31,133 nt of DNA from Candidatus Absconditabacterales bacterium (GCA_023228925.1 JALOAF010000012.1:1-31133), one strand, 5' to 3'; shown: positions 6,967 to 17,381, counted from the first letter of the stretch. The notes: a model not told the origin generated them from the letters alone. Made by a program: numbers and translations.

Positions 6967-7026
6967 GTATTAAGACGAAGAAGGGATCCGAAAAGTGGCT
7001 AGTGCTTTAGGTACCTTCTTTTTTTT
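6967..7026 (+). ncRNA. Candidate small RNA 2 with intrinsic terminator
   Basis: About 60 bases downstream of a consensus promoter, ending in CCTTC and eight T. Fold: AAGAA-G-GG pairs with CC-TTCTT, a two-base mismatch, CC/GG, then AAAG/CTTT closed by the loop TGGCTAGTG. The stems differ in sequence from candidate RNA 1 but keep the same order, and the loop (TG-x-TAGTG) is conserved, which looks like compensatory change. No start codon with a plausible frame was seen. Function unknown. Confidence 0.55.
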
Positions 7027-7135
7027 ATCAAAAAATTTAATGTGAAATATAGTGTTTGATATTTTTTAAATAATCAAAATATTTGTTCATCAGTTCATTA
7101 TACAATGAAGATGCATACTTTTTATTTGGAAGTCT

Positions 7136-7522
7136 GTCATTCTGAGCATAGCGAAGAATCCATTTGCAGAATCCTTGTCATTTCGCTTGCCTCGAAAAAA
7201 TTTCGATGGAAGTATTCTATCTTGCGAGAAATCTTTCCTGCTGTCATTTCGAAGTGCTCTATCTTGCGAGAAATCTTCCCTACTGTCATTTCGAAGTGTT
7301 CTATCTTGCGAGAAATCTTCCTGTAATGCTTTTAGATCTCTCGCAATAATATCAACTCGAGATGACAAATTCTCCTGTCATTTCGCTTGCCTCGAAAAGA
7401 CTTCGATGGATTGCTCTATCTTGCGAGAAATCTTCCTTTAATTCTTTTAGATCTCTCGCAACAATAACGACTCGAGATGACATAAGAACATCGTCATTCT
7501 CAGCGTAGCGAAGAATCCATTT
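7136..7522. repeat. Cluster of dispersed intergenic repeats
   Basis: Four direct units carry TCTATCTTGCGAGAAATCTT (near 7215, 7257, 7299 and 7414), with GTCATTTCGAAGTG between units 1-3. Two units carry TTTAGATCTCTCGCAA...CTCGAGATGACA (7330-7366; 7445-7482). Two units carry GTCATTCT(G/C)AGC(A/G)TAGCGAAGAATCCATTT (7136 and 7493) bounding the field. TTGCGAGA and TCTCGCAA are inverse copies, so large hairpins are possible. Such CTCGAGATGAC / TAGCGAAGAATC repeats occur in many bacterial genomes. The short open frames here are repeat translations, not genes. Confidence 0.85.
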
Positions 7523-7533
7523 TCACACTATCA

Positions 7534-8346
7534 CTACTGAGACAACTCTCGTTCTAGTGCTTTTAGAAATTGTGGAAAAATTCCATATTTTGTAGCTCCA
7601 GAAAATTCTTCCCCATATCAATCATACAAATATTTTGCTTCGTTTGGTAGAATTATATCTCATGATTTGTTTCAACCATTGTAAAGTGCCGCAAAATTAG
7701 ATATTCCTGTGAGATCAAATTCTGAATAACTCAATTTACCAGTCAAATTAGAATATCCACCAAACTTATTTTTTGTAAATTCCATAAAATCTACTACCGT
7801 TTCAATAAACTTGTTTTGAGTGATTTCTCCAGTTCCATAATCCTTGCTTGTGATTTGAAAAGGTCAGTTTTTGTTGTTTGGTAGATGATAGGCACAAGTA
7901 GACTCTCTATACCAAGTAGCTATAGTCAAAGCTGTAGGAAAATCGTATGAAAAACTAATATCATCCAAAGTATTGTACCGACCAGTACAATTGTTTAATG
8001 AACCTGAAATATCTTTTGATATTCCTGTCAAATACTGATCTAAAAATTCTTGCTTGCTATCTTTGGAAAGTATTTTGGCGCTTGTTTTTTGAGCAGATAG
8101 ATTGTCGTACAGATGGTCTTTTAAATTTCCAAGCATATAATTTAGTCTAGCATCCTGAGAATAATCTGATTGCAAAATTCTGAGCTGATTGTAAAAATCT
8201 CGTAAATTGATATTATTTTTTTCTATCAATCCACTGAGCTGAGATTTTAGATGAGCCAAATTGGCAGTATCTTTGGTGCTTGGAGTGTATGCAAACACAG
8301 ATCCAACAAAAATAAAAGCAAAAACAAACAAAAACATTTTTTTCAT
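7534..8346 (-). CDS. Lytic transglycosylase-like protein of the T4SS-like operon
   Basis: A 270-residue exported protein: signal peptide 1-19 (FVGSVFA cleavage), a helical middle, and from about residue 140 a lysozyme-like core with ATWYRES (candidate catalytic Glu148), CAYHLPNN, then GPFQI, as in SLT-type enzymes where the Glu-Ser and the GxxQI element build the active site. The later YNGG and YLYDGYG segments fit the end of such a domain. It would cut peptidoglycan outside the membrane, a role played by VirB1 in type IV secretion. The standard code would stop it at residue 160, just before the GPFQI motif. It is the last gene of a leftward operon after two VirB6-like genes (90-base gap). 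Catalytic assignment is by motif only. Confidence 0.65.
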
Positions 8347-8436
8347 AATAAAAAATATTTAGATATAAAATTTTTCATTACTATTTGTTATATAAATACT
8401 TTTCTGATATTCAAGAAAAAAACGAATCGAAAAAGA

Positions 8437-10227
8437 TTATGGTTGTTGTGAACCTTCTGCTGGTTCTGAAGGAGTTTGGTTCATAGCATCAATGATATTT
8501 TGTATCTCTATATTTTGTGAAGGAAATCTTAAAACGGAGTTCCGTTCCCTTATTTTTTTTGTAAGCATGTCGTTTGTTTTTAAACTAGTACCAGAAAGTC
8601 CAAGTGTTTTTGCTATGCTAGCCGCTTCACGAATAAACACATCTCTTTGCATTCTCTCATGTAAGCTAGAGAATGAGCCTTCTAGTTTCAATATTTTGTT
8701 CATTATATCTGTTTGTTTTCCTACATCCACTCACATCAGTCTAGTAGCCATACCACTCACATTACCAGAACTAAAGGCATCTTTGATAGCATTGATTCAG
8801 ACTGCTCATCCTCATATTGGTACAACTGGTAAAGTTTTTAAAGTAGTTTCCAGAGATTCCATTATATTGTTGAGAGATTTGTCTATAAATCAGATTCATG
8901 TTTCAGACTTGACTGCTAATTTTACTAACAAAAATATTAAAAACAATCCAAAAACATAAACAATAATATCTGCAAAAGTATCTTTGACTCAGGTCATACT
9001 AAAATCAAATATTCCATCAGATTTGATTGTAGAAGTATATAGTTTATCTGAACCCTCTTGTTGGCTTATGATTTGTACATTTCATTGATCTTCAAACTTT
9101 ATATTATGTACTTTATTTCCTGCTATCATACTTTTCATCAAAACCAAAATCACTAAAACCAAACTCAATGCTCATACCATAATCACTGGTTTGAATATAA
9201 GTTTTAAGATTGTTTTGATATCCATAAATTTTCAAATATCCATTCATTTTCATCATCACGACAATTTATCTGTCAGTTTAAATACTTTCAATAATATGAT
9301 GATTGGCAATAATGGAATTATGATTCGCAACATTATTAGTCTAAACAAATTGAACAGGAAAATAAAAAACATCATAAGCGTAAAAAAGATTAGCACAGCT
9401 CCAGAAAGTCATACAGACAAAAACAAGTCTCCCCAATCTGTAATAGGGCTTTCTGGATTCACTTCTGAACCAAAAACTTCATAGTCATTAAATCCAAAAA
9501 CAGAAATTCACAAAAACATTAAAGGCCCAGAAACAGAATTATGGCTCGGCAAAATAGTATCCAACATTGCTTTTACATCATCTTCTGTTTGAAGATTGCT
9601 TGTATCCGTGCTAAATGATAGCAACTCTCATGTAGATCAAGGTGTAAATTTAATTTTATTATTTTTGGAGATTAATGTAGATGCATTTTTAGTTGCTCAC
9701 TGAAACTCTGAATTTCATGCTATAAATTGAGAAGGGAATGTTCAAATAGCAGAAGTTATGATTGTAGAAACATCTACCACCGCTCACATCAAAAACCAAC
9801 TTGCTTGAATCAAAACACCAGCAATCAAAGTTCTAGGCAATATTTTTTTAACACTTCGCTCTCCTTCTTTAGAACTAGGAACAAAGATTATATTTCTCAC
9901 TATTGCAAAAAGGACCATAAATCATAAAGCAAAATTGGCAAAATTTTTCATAATATTTCGCAAAGTTCGCAAACTAGCATCTAAATGCAAAAATGTTCAA
10001 TACAAAATATTGTTTGTCATAAGTGCTCCAGCTAGGTTTGCCAAAACTATCCATACTCGAGATAGTAAAGCCATAATTATTCTCATATAATCTACAGTCT
10101 TATCCAACAATTCATTACTAGCATAAGTTTGTGAAACAAATAAAAACACAAAAATCAAAAACACAGACCATATTTTGATGTTTTTTTTGCTGAATATTTT
10201 TGCTATTCTTGTTTTGATTTTTGTCAT
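8437..10227 (-). CDS. VirB6/TrbL-like polytopic membrane protein B
   Basis: A 596-residue membrane protein with a basic N-terminus and signal-like segment (about 17-36), a conserved stretch FLHLDASLRTLRNIMKNF, several hydrophobic spans, a central loop rich in Ser/Asn, a run FRLIMLRIIIPLLPIIILLK typical of VirB6/TrbL channel components, and a Gly-rich VVPIGGGAVGINA segment before a charged, Pro/Gln-rich tail. It is clearly a paralogue of the upstream 888-residue protein, with the same order of segments. Likely the inner-membrane channel of a type IV secretion-like machine. Many glycines are TGA. The 42-base spacing to the upstream gene supports an operon. Family is inferred from topology and context. 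Confidence 0.6.
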
Positions 10228-10269
10228 TATAAGTCGTGTATAAGTTTATGGAATAAAATTATCGCTAAT

Positions 10270-12936
10270 TTATGGTGAAGGGGTTGGATTGCTTGAAGAG
10301 TTTGAATTGTTTGGCGAGGCTGTTGATGGAGTAGCTTGATTAGATTGATTAGATTGTGAGTTTTGTTGTGGTTTAAGCCTTTTTTCCATTTCTTTTTTAT
10401 GTAAATCTAACTGCTCTTGTATCCAATCTTCTTGTTCTTTCTTCCAGTCGTTATCAGACTTGTCACTTGGTTTAGCTTCGTCTTTTATTTGTTTTTTCAA
10501 GATCTCTTCTAGTTTCTTTTCATCGAAGCTACCATTTTGATCTTTTATATCTTTCATATATTTATCTGAATATTCTTTTTGTGTCAATAACTTGAAATTA
10601 GGACTTGTAGAAGTTCATGAGTTTACTAATATTTTAATTCCATCTGCTGTTTTTACATTAGTTCAAACAGCAGTTTTAGCCCGTTTTTTTCGATTATCAC
10701 TACTTTTAATATTGCTTTCAATGGTTGCTGATCTAAAGCGCTCTGCAGTAAATGTTGTAATATTCTTCTGATCAGGATCTTCTGCAGAGGTTCCCATAAC
10801 ATCGTTTAGATTGTCAAACTGACTTATATGATTTACCACATACTCATTATATGCTGTTGATAATGATGCTCCTGATGTAATCCCAGCTCATGTAAGTAGT
10901 GTTTTATTATCATCAAATGTCTTATCTACTCATTTTGTTTTTATACTCTCTAAAATAGGATTTAAATCTTTTTGAGATAGTTGCTCTAAAGTTCATGCAT
11001 CACCTCTATTTTTGTCTGTAACACCAGGATACAGCCAAGGAAATCTTTCTTGAAGTAATTCTCTTTGTTGTGTATTAAGTTGATTTGATAGCTTTCCTCA
11101 CAATTGCTGTAATCCTTCTTGAGCAGCTTTAATTCACACTGCTCATCAACCAATAGGAATGATAGGTAAATTTTTTGCTAAATTTTGAGCACTCTCTTGG
11201 AATCATTTTCAGATTTTATCTCAGATTTTTGTCATTCTAATAGCAAAGAACAAGAAAAACCGCATTATCCCTGTTGCAAAAAACATAGTAATAAACCAAG
11301 ATAACATATCCATTCACTCATTTATTCTTTTCATATCTAGCTCTATTTCCACCAATCCCAAGAAAGAAAAACTATCTTTATTTTTTGTTATTCAAAGTTC
11401 TTCAAATTGCTCATTGCTTAATCAAGAGTTTTTTTGTATATCTCTGGTATTTAAGGCTGACAAGAAAATCATAGACATACTAATAGCAAAGACTACAAAA
11501 ACTGGAGCAAAGATGAGTTTTACTATTTGTGCTCAATCAAAGTAAGCCATCATTCCATCTCCACTTCACTTTATATTTAATTCTTTTTTGAAAACAGCTA
11601 CTAATACCAATACAGGAGATGCAGCAATTATAAGTCGCAACATTCATATTCTAACTATAAGAACAATTGCCAAAACTACTAAAGGAATAAACAAAATTGC
11701 TGCAAAAAATATCTTTATAATTAAATCTAAAAAATCTCAAACCACAGACTCTCATGGAGCAGCTCCTGCTAAATCTGAAAAATTTAGCATAGAACTATAT
11801 ATTGTGATAAATGGTCATACAAATCATTTAGATTTTTCTAAGACATTTGTTAGTGTAAACTTTGTTGTATTAGAATCTCCAGCATTTTTAAAAAAAGCAT
11901 CATCTTTTTTCAATATTCAATATCATTGATTTTTACAAGTCTCACTTAAATTAGAAAAATCTATAGCTATAATACTACAGTCTGCAAGCAATCAAGAATA
12001 AGTCTCTTCATTATTTGTTCATGTTTCAAAATAATTTTTTAAGTTAGTTATATAGCTTTCGTTAGTTCATGTTAAAAAGTCAGAATAAGCTGGATTTTCC
12101 TTATAACGGTATGGCCATCATCATAAAGTACAATATCCTGAAATGAAATTTTGCCCAGATTTTACTACAATTTCCTTTCTTCCAACAATATATTCACCAG
12201 TTAGTCCAGGAATATTCTTGCTAGTATAACATGGAGAAATACTTTCATCTCAGTAAGTAGAATAATATTGTAAACTCATTTTATTTATTCCTCCACTTCA
12301 CTTAGTATTTACAACAGCCTTTAATCCAAGAATCGGCTGATCGTTTTGTTCTGGATTGTTTTGCATTATGGTCATAGGTAATCATCAAATGGAATAAGTA
12401 AGTATTGTAGATATATCCACAACTGCAGCTACTACAAACCAACTTGCTTGAATCAATACTCCTGCTATTAAAGTTTTTTTGATAACAGAAATTGGTCATC
12501 GTTTTTCTCAAGATTTACCTCCAAAAGGTCAAGCAAAAATGTTTCTGACTATTGCAAAAAGTACCAAAAATCATAAAGCAAAATTTGCAAAATTTTTCAT
12601 TATATTCCACAATGTCCACAAACTAGCATCTAAATGTAAAAAAGATCAATATACTAAAGTATTGTCCAAGGATATTCATATAATAAATAGCACAGGCCAC
12701 AAAAGAGCATATATGGCATTGGATATATATGTGAATATTTCATTTAATTCAGACATGTTTTTGATTTTACTTTCTTCTGTTGTGTTCGTTTGATTTGGTG
12801 TAGTATCTATCTGTGCAACAACTTTGTTGTTTGCCAAAAACATACTTGAAACTCCAAATAATATGAGAATTCATAAAAATTTTTTTATTGTCTTTTTTTT
12901 GAACATATTGCCAATAGTTTTTAATGTTTGTCTCAT
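10270..12936 (-). CDS. VirB6/TrbL-like polytopic membrane protein A
   Basis: An 888-residue membrane protein, first gene of the leftward operon. N-terminal signal-like helix (about 15-38), FLHLDASLWTLWNIMKNF with the following spans, an extracytoplasmic domain of roughly 150 residues with several Cys, then the VirB6/TrbL-like core (IGMLRLIIAASPVLVLVAVF), further spans, the Gly-rich NLPIIPIGGGAVGIKAA, and a long soluble tail that is charged and coiled (KKEQEDWIQEQLDLHKKEME) and ends in a Gln/Ser/Pro low-complexity stretch. More than half of its glycines are TGA by hand count; standard translation gives only scattered fragments. The start 12934-12936 follows a promoter at 12977-13004. Probable channel subunit of a T4SS-like machine; the exact class is uncertain. 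Confidence 0.62.
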
Positions 12937-12976
12937 TTATAGTTTATGTTTTAGTTTACTAAATAATTTATACATA

Positions 12977-13004
12977 ATTATAATATTAAAAAAAATATAT
13001 TCAA
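12977..13004 (-). promoter_or_regulatory. Promoter of the leftward T4SS-like operon
   Basis: On the minus strand TTGAAT (12999-13004), 16 bp, TATAAT (12977-12982), about 40 bases before the ATG. Same spacing as the other promoters in the window. Confidence 0.6.
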
Positions 13005-13110
13005 AATATTGATAATATTAGCTCAACAAAACAAACCAAAAAAACAAAAAAGATATATAGTATAGTTGGGGAAATGAAAATTATTAAATAAGTTCATTTT
13101 ACTTGTCTTG

Positions 13111-13141
13111 AAAAAATCTCCAATAGTACAATAAACTATTG
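13111..13141 (-). terminator. Hairpin downstream of the SLH-like membrane protein gene
   Basis: CAATAGT / ACTATTG (13121-13127, 13135-13141), then GAGATTTTTT on the minus strand. A weak, AT-rich intrinsic terminator, about 70 bases after the stop at 13212. The rest of 13005-13211 holds nothing recognisable. Confidence 0.45.
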
Positions 13142-13211
13142 TCTTTTGATGAAATAAAAAAATTGTAAAATTTTTTATTTGGAAATTTAAGTAAATTTGT
13201 ATTTTAACAAA

Positions 13212-14198
13212 CTATTTTAAATCTGCTAAACTAAGAAATTTTCAATATAAACAAGATGGAAGTTTGTCATTATTTTTTGCATAGGTCCAATATGCCTGTT
13301 TTATATCAATATAGGATGGCACATTCCAAGCTTCTGCCAATCATTTCATAACAACATAAGTTTCACAAAGTAATGATTTTGATGGATTTAAGGTTTTGCC
13401 AATCATTCACAATCAATAAGCTGTTCTATAATATGGATAATCTACACTATCAGATGAAATATGATCAAATTTTATAATTTTATTTGTTAGTAAAGTAATA
13501 GAGTTTGTATCTAAAAGATATTTTATAGCATCTTCAAAAGTAGCATTTTTACTTAAATCTATATTTAGATCTTCCTCTGTATCAACATTTTGTATGTCTG
13601 TATTATCTCAAGTCAAATCAGCATCTATGGAAACAAAAGAATTTTCATCGTATCAAGATATATATACATCTCAAGATAGATTTGAATTTGCAGATTCATT
13701 GAAGTTATAAATATTTATATTAAAAAAACTTAAAATATATCACAATAAAGAGAAAAACAATACTATAAAATACAACTTAGATTCTCGTACTCTAAAAGGT
13801 TTGAAATTGAATAAGGAAGCGAATATAATAAAAATAAAAAAAGATAATAATGTAATAAAAAATATTTGTAATAGTAAATCCATACTTGGTATCCAAAACC
13901 AAAGAAAAAATCCACACAAAACAGCTATAACAAAAAACCAGAAATGATGTACATGTTTTTTGTGTTTTGGTTTTTGTATATAATGTGTTTTTTCAGAAAA
14001 AGCTATACTTTCTTCTGTTGTTTTAATGTTTTTTGATGAATTGTTTTTGTCTCTAGTAATATATCAAATAATTGAAATAAAAAATGTATTTATTCCAGCT
14101 AAACAAAAAAATCTATAATCTCATCGTAAAAATCAGGCAAAAATCGCTTGAATCACAAAAAAATATAAACTAAATAGGATAAAGCTATTCTTTTTCAT
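13212..14198 (-). CDS. Membrane protein with possible C-terminal SLH-like domain
   Basis: A 328-residue protein with about four hydrophobic helices in its first 175 residues (two at the start, then FFVIAVLCGFFLWF and a FFIFIIFASLF run, then YFIVLFFSLLG), with His/Lys-rich loops (HKKHVHHFW). After the last helix come an acidic Asp/Asn linker and a C-terminal region with TFEDAIKYLL, PYYRTAYGLGMIG, TLNPSKSLLCETYVVM, a pattern resembling SLH repeats (aromatic-Tyr, GMIG, NP..S...E). It could hold the envelope or surface layer to the membrane. I know no named family for the whole protein. It lies between the two halves of the T4SS-like locus, transcribed leftward, and is divergent from the VirB2-like operon. 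Confidence 0.6.
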
Positions 14199-14290
14199 TT
14201 TTGCTTAAATATAAAAAAGTAAAAAAGTCAAATATTTTTACATAAATATTAAATATATAATAAATATATTTTAATTTTCAAGAAGAAAAT

Positions 14291-14318
14291 TTGCAAAAAA
14301 TGTTTTTTTAAGTAAAAT
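14291..14318 (+). promoter_or_regulatory. Promoter of the rightward T4SS-like operon
   Basis: TTGCAA (14291-14296), 16 bp, TAAAAT (14313-14318), ahead of the VirB2-like genes. Together with the two small-RNA promoters it suggests a shared -35 element. Confidence 0.55.
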
Positions 14319-14335
14319 ATAAAACAGGGAGTATC

Positions 14336-14413
14336 TTGAAAGCTAATGAACAAAACAAAATCAACAATAAGCTAGCAAGATTCTGAACAAAACTTTTAAA
14401 TAAAAAAAGATAA
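14336..14413 (+). CDS. Possible 25-residue leader peptide
   Basis: One of the few places with a clear Shine-Dalgarno: AGGGAG four bases before TTG 14336. The frame encodes 25 residues rich in Lys and Asn (starting MKANEQNK, with one TGA as Gly) and ends in TAA one base before the ATG of the first VirB2-like gene. It might couple translation of the operon. It is short and starts at TTG, so it may be chance. Confidence 0.3.
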
Positions 14414-14414
14414 A

Positions 14415-14933
14415 ATGAAAAAAAGCATTTGTTATATATTAAGCATTCTATTTATAATTAACAGTATTTTTTTGTTGAACAATACTTTTGGACAACTTGA
14501 ATTGTGAAATACAAGTAGCATTTTAAATACTAACATTGACTCTACAATTGATACCAATATTTGAGGAAGCACTATTGGAAATCCTATCAGAGAATGAGCT
14601 TATCAAATTGTGCACTCTGATGACTGAAACTATATTATAGAATGAATAGTGGACAGTGATACTGAAATTACAGCACATAGTACTGCTCTTGATAGAACTC
14701 TTGGAATAATTAAAAGAATAATAAATTGGGCACTATGACTGTTGTCTCTTGTGGCATTAGTTTATCTAATTGTTCATTGATTTATGATCATAACAGCTGC
14801 ATGAGATGATACAAAATACAAAAAATGAATGAAATGAATAAAAAATGCCGCTATTGCTATATGAGGAATATGATTAAGTTGGTTTATAATTAGTTTTATA
14901 TTCCGAATAATAAACAATATAACAGCTCAATAG
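14415..14933 (+). CDS. VirB2/TrbC-like small membrane protein 1
   Basis: A 172-residue protein: N-terminal signal peptide (about 1-28), a polar Thr/Ser/Asn segment, then two close membrane helices in the C-terminal half separated by a positively charged loop (ITAAGDDTKYKKGMKGIKNA), followed by GLSWFIISFIFRI. The AAGD-T-K-KKG loop between two helices is the pattern of VirB2/TrbC-like pilin subunits in CPR genomes. It would be exported and inserted in the membrane, possibly assembled into a pilus or channel. Twelve or more TGA codons make it invisible with the standard code. First full gene of a three-gene operon (33 and 26 bases between genes). Two similar proteins are at 14966 and 23590. Confidence 0.65.
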
Positions 14934-14965
14934 TATGTTTAACTTTATTTATATAATTGTTTAGA

Positions 14966-15514
14966 ATGAAAAAAATAAAATTACGAATATTAATTACAGC
15001 AATATTTACAACAACATGAATTGGTCTTGCTAATTATGATTTTCCTTATGAATATACAGATAGCTCTTCAGTATGAAGCGAGTATCAAACAGAAATATGA
15101 AAAATTATGAAAGAAGATAATGTGTGACAAGACAATAGTTTGTTAAATAGGTTGCTTTCCTTATTTAAATTAAGCAACCAATGACGATATGACTCATGAA
15201 CAAGCAAAGCCATATATTATGCAAAAATGATAGTAAATTTAATGTTATCTTTTGTTAGTTTTATTGCATTAGCTATGGTGATTTATGCTTTTTATATGAT
15301 ATTCTTTTTGAAAGATGAATCTGGTATTACAAAAGCTAAACAAGTTTTGAAATGAGTGGCTATTGCTATTATTATAATGTGATTGTCTTGGTTTATTGTA
15401 AGTATGATATTTTGGGTACAATCAAATAGTGCAAATAGTGAATCAAGCAACTCTACTGGTAGTATAAATAATTTAAGTAATCTTTCTACTCAAACAGTTA
15501 ATATGAATCCATAA
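14966..15514 (+). CDS. VirB2/TrbC-like small membrane protein 2
   Basis: A 182-residue paralogue of the preceding protein. It has a signal-like N-terminus (LRILITAIFTTTGIGLA), a longer polar part, and two C-terminal helices around a charged loop (FFLKDESGITKAKQVLKGVA), then IIIMGLSWFIVSMIFWVQ. The loop lacks the AAGD of the other two copies, so it may be a minor or structural variant. The tail is Ser/Asn/Thr-rich. Several TGA codons are read as Gly. Operon position between the first VirB2-like gene and the VirB4-like gene supports a type IV secretion role. Confidence 0.6.
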
Positions 15515-15540
15515 TTAATTTATAAATTAAAACAATAAAA

Positions 15541-16242
15541 ATGAAAATACTAGATATTGGAAATAAAATAAACAAAAAAAACCAAAAAACTCCAGCTCAG
15601 TTTAATACTGAAACTATGATACCAATTTCAGAAATTAAAAATGATGTTGTGATTTTGAAAGACTGATGACTTAGATCTATTCTAAAAGTAGAATGAATAA
15701 ATTTAGATTTGAAAAATGCTGAAGATCAACAAATAATACTTGAACAATATAAAAAATTTCTAAACTGACTATGATTCCCAATACAAATTATAGTTCGTAA
15801 TAATTATTTAGATTTATCTAGCTATCTTTCTTATATAAATAAAAACTTAACTAATATTATCAATCCTACATTAAAACAAACTTGAGAATCTTATTATAGA
15901 TTTTTAGAAAATATTGATAATCAACAATGATTGATTTATGAAAAATCATTTTATATAGTTGTTCCTTATTATATTTGAGAAAAAGATGAAACAAGTATAA
16001 AAAAATCTTGGTTTACTAAATTCTTGGATGTTTTAAACTCAAAAGATAATACAGAAAAAATTGTAGAAAGATACAGAGGCTTCCAAAAATGAAAAAACAT
16101 GTTGGACAGTAGATGTAATTTACTAACAGATTGATTGGCCTCCATAGGAATAAGAACCGAAAAATTGTGAACTAGCGAAATTATTTCACTATTATTTAAT
16201 TATTACAATCCTTTATTGCATAATGCTCAATGAGTACTTTAA
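15541..16242 (+). CDS. VirB4 N-terminal-domain-like (TraC-like) protein
   Basis: A 233-residue soluble protein. After a short linker it shows IPISEIKNDVVILKDGGLRS, ILKVEGINLDL, QYKKFLNGLGFPIQIIV and later YIVVPYYIGEK, a pattern I associate with the N-terminal region of VirB4/TraC-type proteins in CPR genomes. No Walker A or B motif is present, so it is not the ATPase itself; the ATPase domain may be encoded elsewhere. Here it is a separate protein ending at TAA and followed by a good terminator. It is the third gene of the operon with two VirB2-like proteins. Assignment is by remembered pattern and context. Confidence 0.55.
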
Positions 16243-16272
16243 ATATTCAATGATAATTTCAATTTGAAAAAG

Positions 16273-16296
16273 GTCCTAAATAAAGGACTTTTTTTT
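16273..16296 (+). terminator. Terminator of the rightward T4SS-like operon
   Basis: GTCCT-AAATAA-AGGAC followed by eight T, 30 bases after the VirB4-like stop. Confidence 0.75.
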
Positions 16297-16316
16297 ATTT
16301 GACAATTAAATGTAAA

Positions 16317-17291
16317 TTAACTTCTTTTTTTTATTTCTTCTTTTGCTGCTTGCTCTACAGCTTCTTCATCTGTAATACAAAAAGAAGTTGTGTTTATTAT
16401 CATGTCGGTAGGTGATTTGTATTTTATCATATAATTTTTGTGGTTTACTATATTTTTAATAATTGTCATAGTAGCTTCAAAGCTCTCTAAATCTTTTTGA
16501 TTTACAACAACTTCTTGTCAATATTCTTTTTTGTGAAAAGAGTCTAGACTAAGATGGTTTCAAGTATTTTTGACTGCCAACTCATAAGCAGAATTTACTG
16601 GATGCTCTAATCATCTATTTTTTAATGGAAAAACTTCAAACTTTGCATAACCAGACTTAATATCTATCTCATTATCCAAATAAATTTGTCACAAACAAGT
16701 TGATAGTTTTCAACTATTAGCACCAGCTCAAGTAACTAAAACCAGATTTTTTGTGGTGGGAATATGGTCGTCTGAACCAAATCAATTGTCGCTCAAAAGT
16801 TCTCAAATATTGTAAGGATAAGAAGATATTTTATATCTTTCAAAAACACTATATTGTTTTTTTTGAAATTTGCGCTCAAAGTCTAGAACTAAATCAAACA
16901 TGGTCGCAACATCTATTTTGTTTATAACTATAATTGGTTTTACTCATAAGCTTCTTTCTATAACACTCAAACTACGAGATACATATTCAGAAAAATCTAA
17001 GTTTTGGTCAGAAAATTTTTTATTGGAAATAATATCTTCTGCATTTACACAATAAAACACTTCTATTTTATCTCTTAGTTCATAAAAAATAGTCTGCTTA
17101 CTATCTACCAAAAATCAAGGCAAAACTCTAGATGCATGGGGATCTCTCAAAAATTTTCATCAAACTTCCAAATAAAGTTTTCCAGAAAAATTTGCCAAAC
17201 TATCTAATATTTGATTTGTTTGCATTTCTATATACTTTTCTCCATCAAATCAGTGCTTTTTATGAAAAATAATTTCATTGTTTGTTGTCAT
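16317..17291 (-). CDS. DUF1846 family protein, shortened
   Basis: A 324-residue protein with the DUF1846 landmarks in order: FDGEKYIEMQTNQIL, LYLEVGGKFLRDPHASRVLP near residues 34-53, LVTGAGANSGKLSTCLGQIY in the middle, GYAKFEVFPLKNRGLEHPVN, YKSPTDM, and the ITDEEAVEQAAKEEI end. Family members that I know of are about 500 residues and continue with a C-terminal domain after this point; here the frame stops with KKRS-TAA, so the C-terminal third is absent. No biochemical function is established for the family to my knowledge; the GANSGK segment suggests nucleotide binding. TGA encodes several of the conserved glycines. The upstream gene is a separately spaced phosphoesterase. Confidence 0.8.
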
Positions 17292-17381
17292 ATTTGTATT
17301 GAAAAAATAAACTACAAATAAATTATAGTCAAATCTAGTAAGTTTGTCAAATTTTGGCTAAGATAATTTTTGTAATAAAAA

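Noticed and set aside
7090..7368. Open frame of about 92 residues on the minus strand and overlapping plus-strand frames
   Set aside because: They are translations of the repeat cluster; the peptide repeats (EDFSQDR) mirror the DNA repeats and no start signal is present.
7217..7435. Repeat spacing that superficially resembles a CRISPR array
   Set aside because: Repeats are irregularly spaced, the intervening sequence is itself repeated, and no cas gene is present.
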